Below are positions 16,739 to 25,736 of a DNA stretch of 64,000 nt, one piece after another. Numbering within the stretch: position 1 is the stretch's first letter; every line of letters starts with the position of its first letter. The stretch spans positions 2,170,001 to 2,234,000 of the forward strand of contig NZ_CP099997.1 of the NCBI RefSeq assembly GCF_024138145.1, in the 5' to 3' direction. This stretch comes from Natronosalvus halobius. Its GTDB lineage: Archaea > Halobacteriota > Halobacteria > Halobacteriales > Natrialbaceae. The position numbers and the translations under genes were made by a program. Under the pieces are notes generated by a model. The model did no database searches. It was not told the DNA's origin and saw nothing but the letters and a program-made list of their open reading frames with translations.

Positions 16739-17296
16739 ATGCAGCACGTGAAGATTCCGCAGGACCGGATCGGTGTTCTCATCGGCGAGGGTGGCGAGAC
16801 GATGCGTCGGATCGAGTCCGAAGCCGAGGTCCGCCTCGACATCGACTCCGAGAACGGGTCGGTCGCCGTCGAGACCGTCGGCGACCCCGTCCGCGGCCTC
16901 AAGGGGCCCGAAATCGTTCGAGCCATTGGTCGCGGATTCGCCCCCGACGACGCGCTCCGCCTGCTCGCAGACGACATGATGCTCTTCGATCTGGTCGACA
17001 TCGACGCCGTCGCCCGCAACAAGAACGACCTCCAGCGACAGAAAGGCCGGCTCATTGGCGAGGGCGGACGCACGCGCCAACTCATGGAGGAACTCTCGGG
17101 AGCCTCGGTCGTCATCTACGGGTCGACGCTCGGCATCATCGGCACGCCCCCGGAGGTCGACGCCGCCCGGACGGCCGCCGAAATGTTGCTCGACGGCGCC
17201 CCCCACGGCGCAGTCTACTCGTTCCTCGAGGACCGGCACAACGAGATGAAACACCAGGGAATGCAGTATCACCGCTTCCCCGGCAGCGAATCCTGA
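16739..17296 (+). CDS. KH-domain RNA-binding protein (Dim2/Pno1-like)
   Basis: A 185-residue protein with two KH domains, homologous to eukaryotic Pno1/Dim2, a factor in 18S/16S rRNA 3'-end maturation. The first KH domain carries RIGVLIGEGGETMRRIES (residues 10-27), and the second GRLIGEGGRTRQLMEELSG near residue 103. Between them, the GLKGPEIVRAIGRGFAPDDAL segment is characteristic of the archaeal Dim2 group. In many archaea the gene sits with rio1 and eIF1A; here it stands alone before the thermosome. A TATA-like GGCTTAACC lies about 27 bases upstream of the ATG. Confidence 0.92.
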   Translation: MQHVKIPQDRIGVLIGEGGETMRRIESEAEVRLDIDSENGSVAVETVGDPVRGLKGPEIVRAIGRGFAPDDALRLLADDMMLFDLVDIDAVARNKNDLQRQKGRLIGEGGRTRQLMEELSGASVVIYGSTLGIIGTPPEVDAARTAAEMLLDGAPHGAVYSFLEDRHNEMKHQGMQYHRFPGSES

Positions 17297-17711
17297 TCGA
17301 GGCCTCGATCCGTCCCGACCGGGAGCGCCAACGCGATTCCCGTCCAGGACACCGAGTTTACCATCGTCGGTATTCGCGACGGGCACATCAGCGGCTGGTC
17401 CGGCGAGACGACGGAACGCGACGAGGGAAGTCGATCGAAATTACGGTTCGGGTATCCGTCGACCGCATCGGCGAGGTGATTGACCTCGAGCGACCGGACT
17501 TGAGCTTTCGCGGACGCACGGGAGGAGTGAACGTTCCGTCGGCCCACGTCCCATTATCCAGTCTGCTCATCGATCCACCGAACCCAGGCGCACGGTAATG
17601 GACTACATATATACTCGCCAGCGACGTTACACACAAACGCAAGACACGGGCGCTGTGTGTCGGTTTAACAAACTCGATAACGAAGCATTTATATAGAATA
17701 GCAAACAATCC
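17297..17711. other. Intergenic stretch with possible degraded coding remnant
   Basis: Two overlapping frames look coding although neither forms a recognisable gene. One, ending at TGA 17477-17479, reads IPVQDTEFTIVGIRDGHI with good GC at third positions. The other, ending at TAA 17596-17598, reads VSVDRIGEVIDLERPDLSF. They could be one frameshifted relic gene. From about 17600 the DNA becomes AT-rich promoter sequence for the thermosome gene. Confidence 0.35.
17688..17695 (+). promoter_or_regulatory. TATA box of the thermosome gene
   Basis: TTTATATA, centred about 26 bases before the second in-frame ATG (17718) and about 20 before the first (17712). This suggests a leaderless or nearly leaderless message. 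A second TATA-like element, GTTTAACA, lies about 25 bases further upstream, so two starts are possible. Archaeal chaperonin genes are usually heat-inducible. Confidence 0.65.
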
Positions 17712-19403
17712 ATGAGTATGTCACAGCAGCAAATGGGCAACCAGCCCCTCATCGTACTCTCCGACGACAGCCAGCGGACGTCCGGCAAGGACGCACAGTC
17801 GATGAACATCACGGCCGGGAAAGCCGTCGCCCAGGCGGTGCGCACGACCCTCGGCCCGAAGGGGATGGACAAGATGCTCGTCGACTCGACGGGCAACGTC
17901 GTCGTCACGAACGACGGCGTCACCCTCCTCACGGAGATGGAGATCGATCACCCCGCCGCCAACATGATCGTCGAAGTCTCCGAGACCCAGGAGGAGGAAG
18001 TCGGCGACGGCACCACCTCCGCCGTCGTCGTCGCCGGTGAACTGCTCAAGCGCGCCGAGGACCTCCTCGAACAGGACATCCACGCCACCACCCTCGCTCA
18101 GGGGTACCGCCAGGCTGCCGAGAAAGCCGGCGACGCACTCGAGGAGATTGCCATCGACGTCGACGAGGACGACGACGAAATCCTCGAGCAGATCGCCGCG
18201 ACGGCGATGACCGGCAAGGGCGCCGAGAACGCGAAGGACCTCCTCTCGGAGCTCGTCGTCCGCGCGGTCCAGACCGTCGCCGACGAGGACGGCGTCGACA
18301 CGGACAACGTCAAGGTCGAGAAGGTCGTCGGCGGCTCCGTCGAGAACTCCGAACTCGTCGAGGGCGTCATCATCGACAAGGAGCGCGTCAGCGACAGCAT
18401 GCCCTACTTCGCCGAGGACGCCAACGTCGCTCTCATCGACGGTGCCCTCGAGATCAAGGAAACCGAGATCGACGCCGAGGTCAACGTCACCGACCCCGAC
18501 CAGCTCCAGCAGTTCCTCGAGCAGGAAGAGGCCCAGCTCAAGGAGATGGTCGACCAGCTCGTCGACGTCGGCGCCGACGTCGTCTTCGTCGACGGTGGCA
18601 TCGACGACATGGCCCAGCACTACCTCGCCGAGGAGGGCATCATCGCGCTCCGCCGGGTCAAGTCCAGCGACATGAACCGCCTGGCCCGCTCGACCGGCGC
18701 TCGAGCCGTCAACAGCGTCGACGACCTCACCGAGGACCACCTCGGCTTCGCCGGTAGCGTCGCCCAGAAGGACGTCGCCGGCGACCAGCGCCTCTTCGTC
18801 GAGGACGTCGAGGACGCCAAAGCCGTCACCCTCATCCTCCGCGGTGGCACCGAGCACGTCATCGACGAGATCGACCGCGCCATCGAGGACTCCCTGGGCG
18901 TCGTCCGCACGACCCTCCAGGACGGCAAGGTCGTCGCCGGCGGCGGCGCCCCCGAGGTCGAACTCTCGCTGGCCCTGCGCGACTTCGCCGATTCCGTCGG
19001 CGGCCGCGAACAGCTGGCCATCGAGGCGTTCGCCGACGCGCTCGAAGTCATCCCGCGCACGCTCGCCGAGAACGCCGGACTCGACCCCATCGACTCCCTG
19101 GTCGAGCTTCGCAGCGCCCACGACGGCGGCGACACGGCTGCCGGACTGGACGCCTACACGGGCGAGACGATCGATATGGCCGAGGAAGGCGTCTACGAGC
19201 CCCTGCGCGTGAAGACCCAGGCCATCGAGTCGGCCACCGAGGCCGCCGTCATGCTGCTGCGCATCGACGACGTGATCGCCGCCGGCGAACTGAAGGGCGG
19301 TAGCAGCGACGACGACGGCGACGACGAGATGCCACCCGGCGGCGGTATGGGTGGCGGCATGGGCGGCATGGGCGGTATGGGTGGCATGGGCGGCGCAATG
19401 TAA
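17712..19403 (+). CDS. Thermosome (group II chaperonin) subunit
   Basis: A 563-residue subunit of the archaeal CCT-type chaperonin that folds cytosolic proteins in an ATP-driven double ring. Family motifs include [14 protein letters not shown] (residues 47-60), [11 protein letters not shown], the ATPase block [10 protein letters not shown] near residue 96, and [11 protein letters not shown] near residue 413. The C-terminus is the Gly-Gly-Met repeat tail that lines the ring cavity. The start may be the ATG at 17718 (MSQQQMG), judged from the TATA position. Haloarchaea usually have two or three such genes (thsA/thsB/cct); I cannot say which paralogue this is. Confidence 0.96.
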   Translation: MSMSQQQMGNQPLIVLSDDSQRTSGKDAQSMNITAGKAVAQAVRTTLGPKGMDKMLVDSTGNVVVTNDGVTLLTEMEIDHPAANMIVEVSETQEEEVGDGTTSAVVVAGELLKRAEDLLEQDIHATTLAQGYRQAAEKAGDALEEIAIDVDEDDDEILEQIAATAMTGKGAENAKDLLSELVVRAVQTVADEDGVDTDNVKVEKVVGGSVENSELVEGVIIDKERVSDSMPYFAEDANVALIDGALEIKETEIDAEVNVTDPDQLQQFLEQEEAQLKEMVDQLVDVGADVVFVDGGIDDMAQHYLAEEGIIALRRVKSSDMNRLARSTGARAVNSVDDLTEDHLGFAGSVAQKDVAGDQRLFVEDVEDAKAVTLILRGGTEHVIDEIDRAIEDSLGVVRTTLQDGKVVAGGGAPEVELSLALRDFADSVGGREQLAIEAFADALEVIPRTLAENAGLDPIDSLVELRSAHDGGDTAAGLDAYTGETIDMAEEGVYEPLRVKTQAIESATEAAVMLLRIDDVIAAGELKGGSSDDDGDDEMPPGGGMGGGMGGMGGMGGMGGAM

Positions 19404-19616
19404 GCGCTCCAGGCGCCAGCTCCCCACCTCCCACGCTCTCGAGTAACGTACGCGTAATCGGCCCGTATTTTTCGTTTTTCCCACCGGACAGCGGTGTGTC
19501 CGACATCCTTGGTCTGGCAACGACCCACTCGAGAACTAACTATAGATAGTATATCTATGCAACCTGGTCCTAACCGGACCCTCGAGCGCTCAGCATCCGA
19601 GGTGACAGGTGTTGCC

Positions 19617-20483
19617 TCAAACTCGCTTCTCGAGCGCCGCCGCCAGCTCGTCGTAAAAACCCGGTTCGTACTTCGTCGCGGCGTCGATCGTCGGGCGGGC
19701 GTTGGTCTCGTTGACGACGGCCTCCCCAGCGTCCGACACCAGGAGATCGACTCCCAGGAACGGAATCTCGAGTTCTTCGGCGACCGCAAGCGCGAGGTCC
19801 CGGAAGTCGTCGGGCAGGTCGACGCCCGTGGCCTGCCCACCGCGGTGGACGTTGTGCTTCCATCGCCCGTCGGCTCGAGCGCCCTCGGGGAGTCGACGCT
19901 CGACCGCGCCGACGTATTCGCCCTCCAGGACCATCACGCGGTAGTCGCTCGCGCCGGGAACGTACTCCTGGACGAGGAAGGACTTGTCGCCGGTCGCCCG
20001 GTAGTCGTGGACCAGCGAGAGGTACTCACAGATCCCGAGAAACGAGTCGAGGTCGTGAGCCTTCGCGACGCCGATGCCCCGGGTCGTCGAGTTCGGCTTG
20101 ACGACGACGGGCGGGTCGAAGCGGTCGAAGACGGCCGTCAGTTCGTCGTCGTCGACTGGATTGGAGACGTAGACGGAGTCGGGAACTGGCAGGCCGGCGC
20201 GCTCGAGGCGAGCGAGCACGCCCGCTTTGTTCCGAGAGGTGACGACGGCCTTCAGACCGTTGAGCCACGGCACCTGGAGGAGGGCGTCGGCGACGCCGCC
20301 TTCCATCAGCCGGCCGGGGTAGACGAAGCCGAGGTCGTACTCGTCGGGGGTCCAGGGCGGTTCCCTTAGCGGAACGGTTCGCTCGCGAACCGGCACGTGG
20401 TGGCAGGCGATCCCTCGTTCGGCGAGGGGCTCGCGCATGCGCTCGAAGGTCTCCTGCCGGTTGGCGACGGCGAGGTCGATCAT
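19617..20483 (-). CDS. RimK-family ATP-grasp ligase
   Basis: A 288-residue ATP-grasp enzyme of the RimK/LysX/MptN type, which adds an amino acid (often glutamate) to a protein or small-molecule carboxylate. Motifs are VVKPNSTTRGIGV near residue 122, FLVQEYVPGASDYRVMV near residue 167, and the metal-binding FLGVDLLVSD...VNETNARP near residue 240. Target unknown: ribosomal protein S6, a LysW-type carrier or coenzyme F420 are known options for relatives. It is on the same strand as the dehydrogenase upstream, 56 bases away, and may be co-transcribed. Confidence 0.87.
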   Translation of the reverse strand: MIDLAVANRQETFERMREPLAERGIACHHVPVRERTVPLREPPWTPDEYDLGFVYPGRLMEGGVADALLQVPWLNGLKAVVTSRNKAGVLARLERAGLPVPDSVYVSNPVDDDELTAVFDRFDPPVVVKPNSTTRGIGVAKAHDLDSFLGICEYLSLVHDYRATGDKSFLVQEYVPGASDYRVMVLEGEYVGAVERRLPEGARADGRWKHNVHRGGQATGVDLPDDFRDLALAVAEELEIPFLGVDLLVSDAGEAVVNETNARPTIDAATKYEPGFYDELAAALEKRV

Positions 20484-20539
20484 ACCGGTAGTGGGTGCGA
20501 GTCGGTAAAAGGTCCAGCGCCTCGTCGGTCACCAGGTGG

Positions 20540-21742
20540 TCAGTACGCATCCTGGAGAACGGCCTCGATCTCCTCAGCGGTCGGCTCGAGCCCGGGCGGC
20601 GCGTTGCCCACGAACGAATCCTCGAGAATCGTCTCGGCCACCGCAGGGAACGCCTCGGGTTCGGGGCCGTCGACGTCGCGCAACCGCGAGGGAAGATCCA
20701 GCGCCTTGCGGACGTCCTCGACTGCCTCGACGACCGCATCGGCTGGGTCGCCATCGTGGTCAGGGGCGAGCGCTTCCGCCAGCAGGTCGCGCCGGGCGTC
20801 GACGGTGTCGAACAGGTACCGGAGCACTCGTGGGGCGACGATGGCGTGGGCGGTGCCCTGCTGGACGTCGTAGGTGCGAGTCAACCCGTGGCCGAACGCG
20901 TGGATGATCGAGAGCGTCGTTTCCCCGGGTCTCGAGACGCCGTACTGCACGAGCACGATGCCCTCGGCGATCGGTTGTAGCAAGTTCTCGTCGACGGAAC
21001 GCTCACCGAGTGCCTCCAGCCCATCACGGAGCAATCGCAGGCCGCGCATCGCAGTCGCGTCAGTGATCGGTGTCGCGTTTCGGGCGTACAGCGTCTCGAG
21101 GCCCTTGTCGAAGCCGTTCATCGCGGACGCGGCGAGAATCGGTTTTGGCGTCGTCGCGAACAGCGCCGGATCGTACGCGACCGCCCGCGGCATCAGTCGC
21201 CGGTCGGAGACGCCGCCGCTCGCCGGTTCGTCGACCAGTCCGTTGGTGGGCGAGGCGGTGACGCCAGCCACCTGCGACTGCTCGGCACCGGCGAGCGTCG
21301 TCGGAACCGCGACGATCGGTGGCAACGATCCGTCGGGGACCGAGATCGAACCGGTCTCGGCGAGTTCCTGACCGACCTCGGCAGGCTCGCGGTCGCTCGC
21401 GTCCAGGACGGCGATCACCGACGCCACGTCGAGACTGCTGCCACCGCCCAGGCCGACGAGCACGTCCGCGTCGCACGCGCGCATCGCCTCGAGGCCGTCG
21501 ACGGCCGTCGACAGGCGCTTGCTCGCGGTCGTCTCCGCGAAGACGCCAGCCAGCCGCTCTCCCAGACCCCGCTTGACGGGGTCAATCACTTCGGGCGTAC
21601 TGCCGACCGTCGATCCGCAGACGACGAGCGCGCGGTCGAACCCCTGCTGGGCGAGTTCGTCCGACAGGGCGTCGACACAGCCCGTGCCGAACCGCAGCAC
21701 CCCCGGCTCGTACTCGAACCGAAACTGGTCGTCACGCGCCAC
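20540..21742 (-). CDS. Iron-containing (group III) alcohol dehydrogenase, maleylacetate-reductase-like context
   Basis: A 400-residue NAD(P)-dependent iron-type dehydrogenase. The nucleotide-binding loop is VGLGGGSSLDVAS near residue 97, and VPTTLAGAEQSQVAG near residue 147. Metal ligands: Asp in NGFDKGLETLY, His in SIIHAFGHG and His in QQGTAHAIVAP; the usual second ligand of the DxxxH motif is Glu here. It starts with GTG, one base after the stop of a ring-cleaving dioxygenase gene, so the two are an operon. Maleylacetate reductases belong to this family and act after hydroquinone ring cleavage, so that role is possible but not shown. Confidence 0.85.
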   Translation of the reverse strand: MARDDQFRFEYEPGVLRFGTGCVDALSDELAQQGFDRALVVCGSTVGSTPEVIDPVKRGLGERLAGVFAETTASKRLSTAVDGLEAMRACDADVLVGLGGGSSLDVASVIAVLDASDREPAEVGQELAETGSISVPDGSLPPIVAVPTTLAGAEQSQVAGVTASPTNGLVDEPASGGVSDRRLMPRAVAYDPALFATTPKPILAASAMNGFDKGLETLYARNATPITDATAMRGLRLLRDGLEALGERSVDENLLQPIAEGIVLVQYGVSRPGETTLSIIHAFGHGLTRTYDVQQGTAHAIVAPRVLRYLFDTVDARRDLLAEALAPDHDGDPADAVVEAVEDVRKALDLPSRLRDVDGPEPEAFPAVAETILEDSFVGNAPPGLEPTAEEIEAVLQDAY

Positions 21743-21743
21743 G

Positions 21744-22715
21744 TCAGTTCGCCCCCGTCCCGGACCCGATCGTCTTGGGGTCGAACTCGGGAAGCTGTGC
21801 CTCGATCCGGTCGCGCTCGCTTTCCAGCCACTCCGGAAGCATCAGTCCCGATCCCAGGTCGTCGACGTCCTCGTCGGCGGTGAATCCAGGCTCCGTCGTC
21901 GCCATCTCGAAGAGGACACCGCCGGGTTCGCGGGCGTAGATCGAGCGGAAGTACTTGCGGTCGATGATCTCGGTCACGTTCAGGCCGTGGTCGGCGAACG
22001 CCTCCCGCCAGCGTTCCTGTTCCTCGAGGTCGGCCGCCTCGAACGCGACGTGGTGGACGGTGCCGACGCCCATCCGCCCACGTTCTGCGTCGGTCTCGAC
22101 GAGGTCGACGATCGATCCGGGGCCGCCGCCCGTCGCGCGGTAGCGGCGACGCCCGCCCGCTTCGGCCTCGAGTTCGAACCCGAAGACGTCCGTGAGGACC
22201 GACGCGGTCGGTCCGAACGCCGAGACGGCGAGCGTGACGCTGTGGAACCCGCGGGCCTGGTGGTCCGCCGGAACGGGGCTCTCCGGCCACGGCTGTGTGT
22301 CGGCTTCGAGCGCCCCCTCCGAGGCCACGAACTCGAGGCCGATCCCGTCCGGGTCGTCGAACCCTATAACCGGCTCGCCGAAACGTTCGTCCTGGTCGAC
22401 CTCGACCCCCGCCGACTCGAGGCGGTCGATCCAGAACTCGACCGAGTCGGGGGGAATCAGGTAGGCGGTCTCCCGGGTCTGCCCCGCACCGAACTGGCCC
22501 CGTCGGCCGCTGTCGGTCCAGGGGAAGAACGTGACGTTCGTCCCGGGCGTCCCCTCGCCGTCGCCGAAGTAGAAGTGGTACGTGCCCGTGTCGTCGTGGT
22601 TGACCGTCCGCTTGACGAACCGCAGTCCCAGCGTCTCGACGTAGAACTCGGCGTTTCGTTGCGGATCGCCCGCGATGGCGGTCACGTGATGAATTCCCGG
22701 CGTAGTCGGTGACAT
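21744..22715 (-). CDS. VOC-family ring-cleaving dioxygenase (MhqO-like)
   Basis: A 323-residue vicinal-oxygen-chelate protein with two glyoxalase-like halves. It resembles the MhqA/MhqO hydroquinone- and catechol-type ring-cleaving dioxygenases. Putative metal ligands are His in PGIHHVTAI (residues 9-10), His in VGTVHHVAFEA near residue 216 and Glu in GGVLFEMATTEPGF near residue 266. The reaction would open a dihydroxylated aromatic ring with molecular oxygen. The start ATG is at 22715 (MSPTTPG); the longer frame upstream overlaps the divergent promoter. It forms a two-gene operon with the iron-type dehydrogenase. Confidence 0.87.
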   Translation of the reverse strand: MSPTTPGIHHVTAIAGDPQRNAEFYVETLGLRFVKRTVNHDDTGTYHFYFGDGEGTPGTNVTFFPWTDSGRRGQFGAGQTRETAYLIPPDSVEFWIDRLESAGVEVDQDERFGEPVIGFDDPDGIGLEFVASEGALEADTQPWPESPVPADHQARGFHSVTLAVSAFGPTASVLTDVFGFELEAEAGGRRRYRATGGGPGSIVDLVETDAERGRMGVGTVHHVAFEAADLEEQERWREAFADHGLNVTEIIDRKYFRSIYAREPGGVLFEMATTEPGFTADEDVDDLGSGLMLPEWLESERDRIEAQLPEFDPKTIGSGTGAN

Positions 22716-22844
22716 CGTACGTCCTGGTAGGACCCGGAGGTACGTATGGGTTGTTCGGACACCGACGTTATCGGGTGACGAGGCGGTTAGCACCGGACGT
22801 CGGCGTCGCCGAATCGTTATTGGGACGGCCTGTGAAGGACCCCC

Positions 22845-23036
22845 ATGACCTGCCCGTTCCTGGAGTACCGCGACGAAGCCGACGGTCGACAGTTCGACCG
22901 ACCGCGAGCGTACTGTACCGCCGCCGAGCGGTTCGTCCAGCCGATGCGCGCCGATATCTGCAGCGACCGGTACGCCCTCGAGCACGAGGCCCACTGCGAG
23001 ATCTATCGCGCACACGCCGAGGGGCCGGAGCCGTGA
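22845..23036 (+). CDS. Small Cys-rich haloarchaeal protein
   Basis: A 63-residue protein starting MTCPFLEYRDEADGR, with four cysteines at residues 3, 24, 39 and 51 spaced for one metal site (zinc or iron). It is charged and probably cytoplasmic. I recall similar short proteins in haloarchaea, but no function. Its TGA stop overlaps the GTG start of the next gene (GTGA at 23033-23036), so the two are translationally coupled, suggesting that it works with the beta-keto acid cleavage enzyme. Confidence 0.75.
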   Translation: MTCPFLEYRDEADGRQFDRPRAYCTAAERFVQPMRADICSDRYALEHEAHCEIYRAHAEGPEP

Positions 23037-23875
23037 GCTACGCGGACTACCTCGCCGGCGAGCCGCTGATCGTCACCGCCGCGCTGACCGGCGGCGTCCA
23101 CGGCAAGGAGGCGAATCCGAACCTCCCGGAGACGCCCGAGGAGATCGGACGCGCCGCCGCGGCCGCGGAGGCAGCGGGAGCCGCCGTGGTTCACCTCCAC
23201 GCCCGGAAACCAAACGGCGAGCGCGCGTTTGCCACCGAACGCTTCCAGGACATCGACGATGCGGTGCGGAGGCACGCCGACGACGTCGTCGTCCAGCACT
23301 CGACGGGCGGGACCGGCGCCCCAGCCGCAGATCGCCACCTGCCGCTTCGTACGGATCCACCGCCGGAGATGGCGTCGCTCGATATGGGGCCGCTCAACCG
23401 GTACGACCATCTGACGAGCGAGAACACCCGTGGCACGGTCGATGCCCTCCACGAAGAGATGCGCGACCGCGGGATCAAACCGGAACTCGAGGTGTTCAAC
23501 GACGGCCACCTGAACGAGGTCCACGGTCTGCTCGAGCGTCGCGACCTGGCCAACCCGGTGTACGCCACGCTCATCTTTGGCGGCGGCACGCTCACGCGCC
23601 CCCGGCCGCGGAATCTGTTGAACGCCGTTTCCAACCTTCCCGACGGGGCACTCTTCAACACGCTCGGGTTCGGGCGCCACCAGTTGCCGCTCACGACGAT
23701 GGGGATTCTCCTCGGCGGGCACGTCCGGGTCGGCCTCGAGGACAACGTCTACTACCGCCAGGGCGAACTCGCGACGAGCAACGCCCAGCTGGTCGAGCGG
23801 GTCGTTCGCATCGCTGGGGAACTCGAGCGGGAGGTTGCGACGCCGGCACAGGCACGGGAGATTCTCGGGTTGTAG
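23033..23875 (+). CDS. Beta-keto acid cleavage enzyme (BKACE, DUF849)
   Basis: A 280-residue zinc enzyme of the BKACE family (3-keto-5-aminohexanoate cleavage proteins). Members condense a beta-keto acid with acetyl-CoA and split the product into acetoacetate and a new acyl-CoA. The zinc site is in VVHLHARKPNGE (HxH near residue 47), with a Glu in VRVGLEDNVYY near residue 231. TAALTGGVHGKEANPNLP is the typical N-terminus. The start GTG at 23033 overlaps the upstream stop. Substrate is unknown; a neighbouring ring-cleavage operon raises beta-ketoadipate as a candidate. Confidence 0.9.
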   Translation: MSYADYLAGEPLIVTAALTGGVHGKEANPNLPETPEEIGRAAAAAEAAGAAVVHLHARKPNGERAFATERFQDIDDAVRRHADDVVVQHSTGGTGAPAADRHLPLRTDPPPEMASLDMGPLNRYDHLTSENTRGTVDALHEEMRDRGIKPELEVFNDGHLNEVHGLLERRDLANPVYATLIFGGGTLTRPRPRNLLNAVSNLPDGALFNTLGFGRHQLPLTTMGILLGGHVRVGLEDNVYYRQGELATSNAQLVERVVRIAGELEREVATPAQAREILGL

Positions 23876-23938
23876 GCGACTCGAGTGTTGGTCCGCTGGC
23901 CTCGAGTGAGGAGTGATCGCTCGGTAGAGAGTGGAGCA

Positions 23939-24532
23939 TCAATAGCCGTCGTTGCCCTGGAGGTCCGGGAGTTCCACCGTCCACTCCCGGAACCGGGTTT
24001 CCAGGGGGAACACGTCCGTGGCGACGAGCGGGAGGTGGAGTCCGACCGCAACGATCAGCAGCCCGAGATTCGCCCACATCGAGTCGTACGAGACGACACC
24101 GATTTCGAACGAGGCTTCGAAGATCGGCCAGAACGGTTCGATCGGTTCGGCCCAGTCCGATGCGAGGGCGTCCGCCAGCAGGTGACCGAGTCCGCCCAGT
24201 GTGAGCCCGCCGATCACGAACGCATAGATCGTTTCCCGGCTCACATCCTCTCCCTCGGACGTCTGCCACCACCGTCGGAGCAGCGGGCTAAGCACAGCGG
24301 TGAGGAGGAACCCGGCGACGATGGCGAACCCGACCACGAACACCACGGTGTGGGTCACGCCGTGGTGTTTCACTGGGAGGCCGAGTGATTGTAACGCGAG
24401 GTCGATGTCCGGCAAGCGCGACGTCACCAGGACGAACGCGATAAATGCGACGCTCGTCCGTCCATCCCAGAGAATCCACGCGGGCAGTGCGAAGAGCAAT
24501 CCGACAGCAACGTGTCCCAATGGTTGTACCAT
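23939..24532 (-). CDS. Membrane-bound metal-dependent hydrolase (DUF457/YdjM-like)
   Basis: A 197-residue polytopic membrane protein of the LexA-binding/YdjM group of putative metal-dependent hydrolases. Conserved motifs are LGHVAVGLL at residues 5-13, SRLPDIDL near residue 39, KHHGVTHTVVF near residue 55 and GHLLADAL near residue 116, a His/Asp set expected to bind metal at the membrane surface. There are about five transmembrane helices. Substrate unknown. It is convergent with the BKACE gene. Confidence 0.85.
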   Translation of the reverse strand: MVQPLGHVAVGLLFALPAWILWDGRTSVAFIAFVLVTSRLPDIDLALQSLGLPVKHHGVTHTVVFVVGFAIVAGFLLTAVLSPLLRRWWQTSEGEDVSRETIYAFVIGGLTLGGLGHLLADALASDWAEPIEPFWPIFEASFEIGVVSYDSMWANLGLLIVAVGLHLPLVATDVFPLETRFREWTVELPDLQGNDGY

Positions 24533-24915
24533 CTGGTATTTCTATCGTCTACTAAGGGTAGGTGACGAGGGAATTGGTACCCTCGACTCTTCATTCTCTT
24601 GGTCACCGTCGCGGAATGCTCGATCCATTCGTGTAGAAAGTCATGGTGGGAAATAATAAGTGATAACGTTGCCACTGCCATTGTGACGGGAGAGCACGCA
24701 GTGACACGAATCCTCCATATTCAGCAGGCCGTTTGTCTCAGCTGCTGCAGATTTCGAGGGGCGACTGATTCGAAACAGCCTGCAATCGGTGCCACCTGAA
24801 GCAGTTATCCCGCTCGAGCATCGAGGACCGATATGCAGTGGTGCGACCAGTCAACAGGATTATCCGGAGGCGATAGTGTGAGCGCCCGGAACCGAAGCCA
24901 GGAGGGGCACGTGGC
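24533..24915. other. 383-bp intergenic stretch, nothing recognised
   Basis: The DNA is less GC-rich than the flanking genes, and I found no open frame with haloarchaeal codon use. A short inverted repeat (CGAGGG/CCCTCG around 24568-24587) surrounds a GGTACC site. Promoters for both flanking genes should be here. Confidence 0.5.
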
Positions 24916-25569
24916 GTGACTGACGACCCCCTCCCGGCCGGACACCTCTCACCGCTCGCCACGCTCGTCGACGAGGTGCTCGCGGGCGTCGGCTACGAGA
25001 TGGCGGTCGCCATCGACGCCATCGACGACGCTGTCCCCGGCTACGGCGGTCTATTCGACCCCGAAACCACCCCGGCCGAGTTACGTCGCGCACTCGAGAG
25101 CCTGCTGGCGTCAGAACTCACCCGTTCACCCGTCCCCGAACCGACGAGCGACACGTTCGTCCTCTACGTTGACGGCAGTTCACGCGGCAACCCCGGCCCC
25201 GCAGGGGCGGGCGCCGTCATCGTGGACGCTGCGGAGAACCAACTCGCCCGTCTCGGCCAACCCGTCGGCTCCCGGACGGGAAACAACACCGCCGAGTACG
25301 TCGCCCTCCAGCTCGGGCTCTCCGAACTGGTGGCTCGGTACGAGCCACGCAGGCTGGACGTGCGCATCGACTCGATGACGGTCATCCGAGACGTCTGGGG
25401 TGGCGAGGACCCGACGGAACCGGGCGTCGAGACGTACAGCGATGCCGTCACGGCGGCACTGTCGAGCATCCCGGACCACCAGTATACGCACCTGGCCGAC
25501 AGCGACCCGAACCCCGCCGACGCACTGGCCACAGTGGGAGCCGATATCGCAGCCTTCGGACCTGGATAG
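24916..25569 (+). CDS. rnhA: Ribonuclease HI
   Basis: A 217-residue RNase HI that degrades RNA in RNA-DNA hybrids. Catalytic acids are Asp in LYVDGSSRGNPGPAG near residue 85, Glu in NNTAEYVALQ, Asp in VRIDSMTVIRDVWG and Asp in DSDPNPADALA near the C-terminus. An N-terminal extension of about 75 residues precedes the RNase H fold, as in other haloarchaeal type-1 RNases H. The start is GTG at 24916; no nearby ATG gives a sensible N-terminus. It is convergent with the L10e gene. Confidence 0.9.
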   Translation: MTDDPLPAGHLSPLATLVDEVLAGVGYEMAVAIDAIDDAVPGYGGLFDPETTPAELRRALESLLASELTRSPVPEPTSDTFVLYVDGSSRGNPGPAGAGAVIVDAAENQLARLGQPVGSRTGNNTAEYVALQLGLSELVARYEPRRLDVRIDSMTVIRDVWGGEDPTEPGVETYSDAVTAALSSIPDHQYTHLADSDPNPADALATVGADIAAFGPG

Positions 25570-25736
25570 CAGTTGATTCTCTCAGACAGAAAGGGTGACA
25601 AACGGGTCACGACGACTCCTGTAGATTCGTCGTGTTCGTTCACCGTGGCGTCTATTGAACGTTGTACGATCCGAAAGTCGACACACGAGAAAGCGACCGC
25701 TCGAGCACCGGAACACGCCGAAAATCGAGGAACCGA

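Noticed and set aside
17721-19520. A 599-residue open frame antisense to the thermosome gene
   Set aside because: It is a shadow of GC-rich, GNC-codon-biased coding DNA. Its translation (Val/Asp/Gly/Leu-rich) has no family features, while the sense strand is a clear chaperonin.
24424-24681. A small gene on the minus strand upstream of the membrane hydrolase
   Set aside because: The 85-residue frame overlaps the hydrolase start, has mixed codon use and no recognisable motif.
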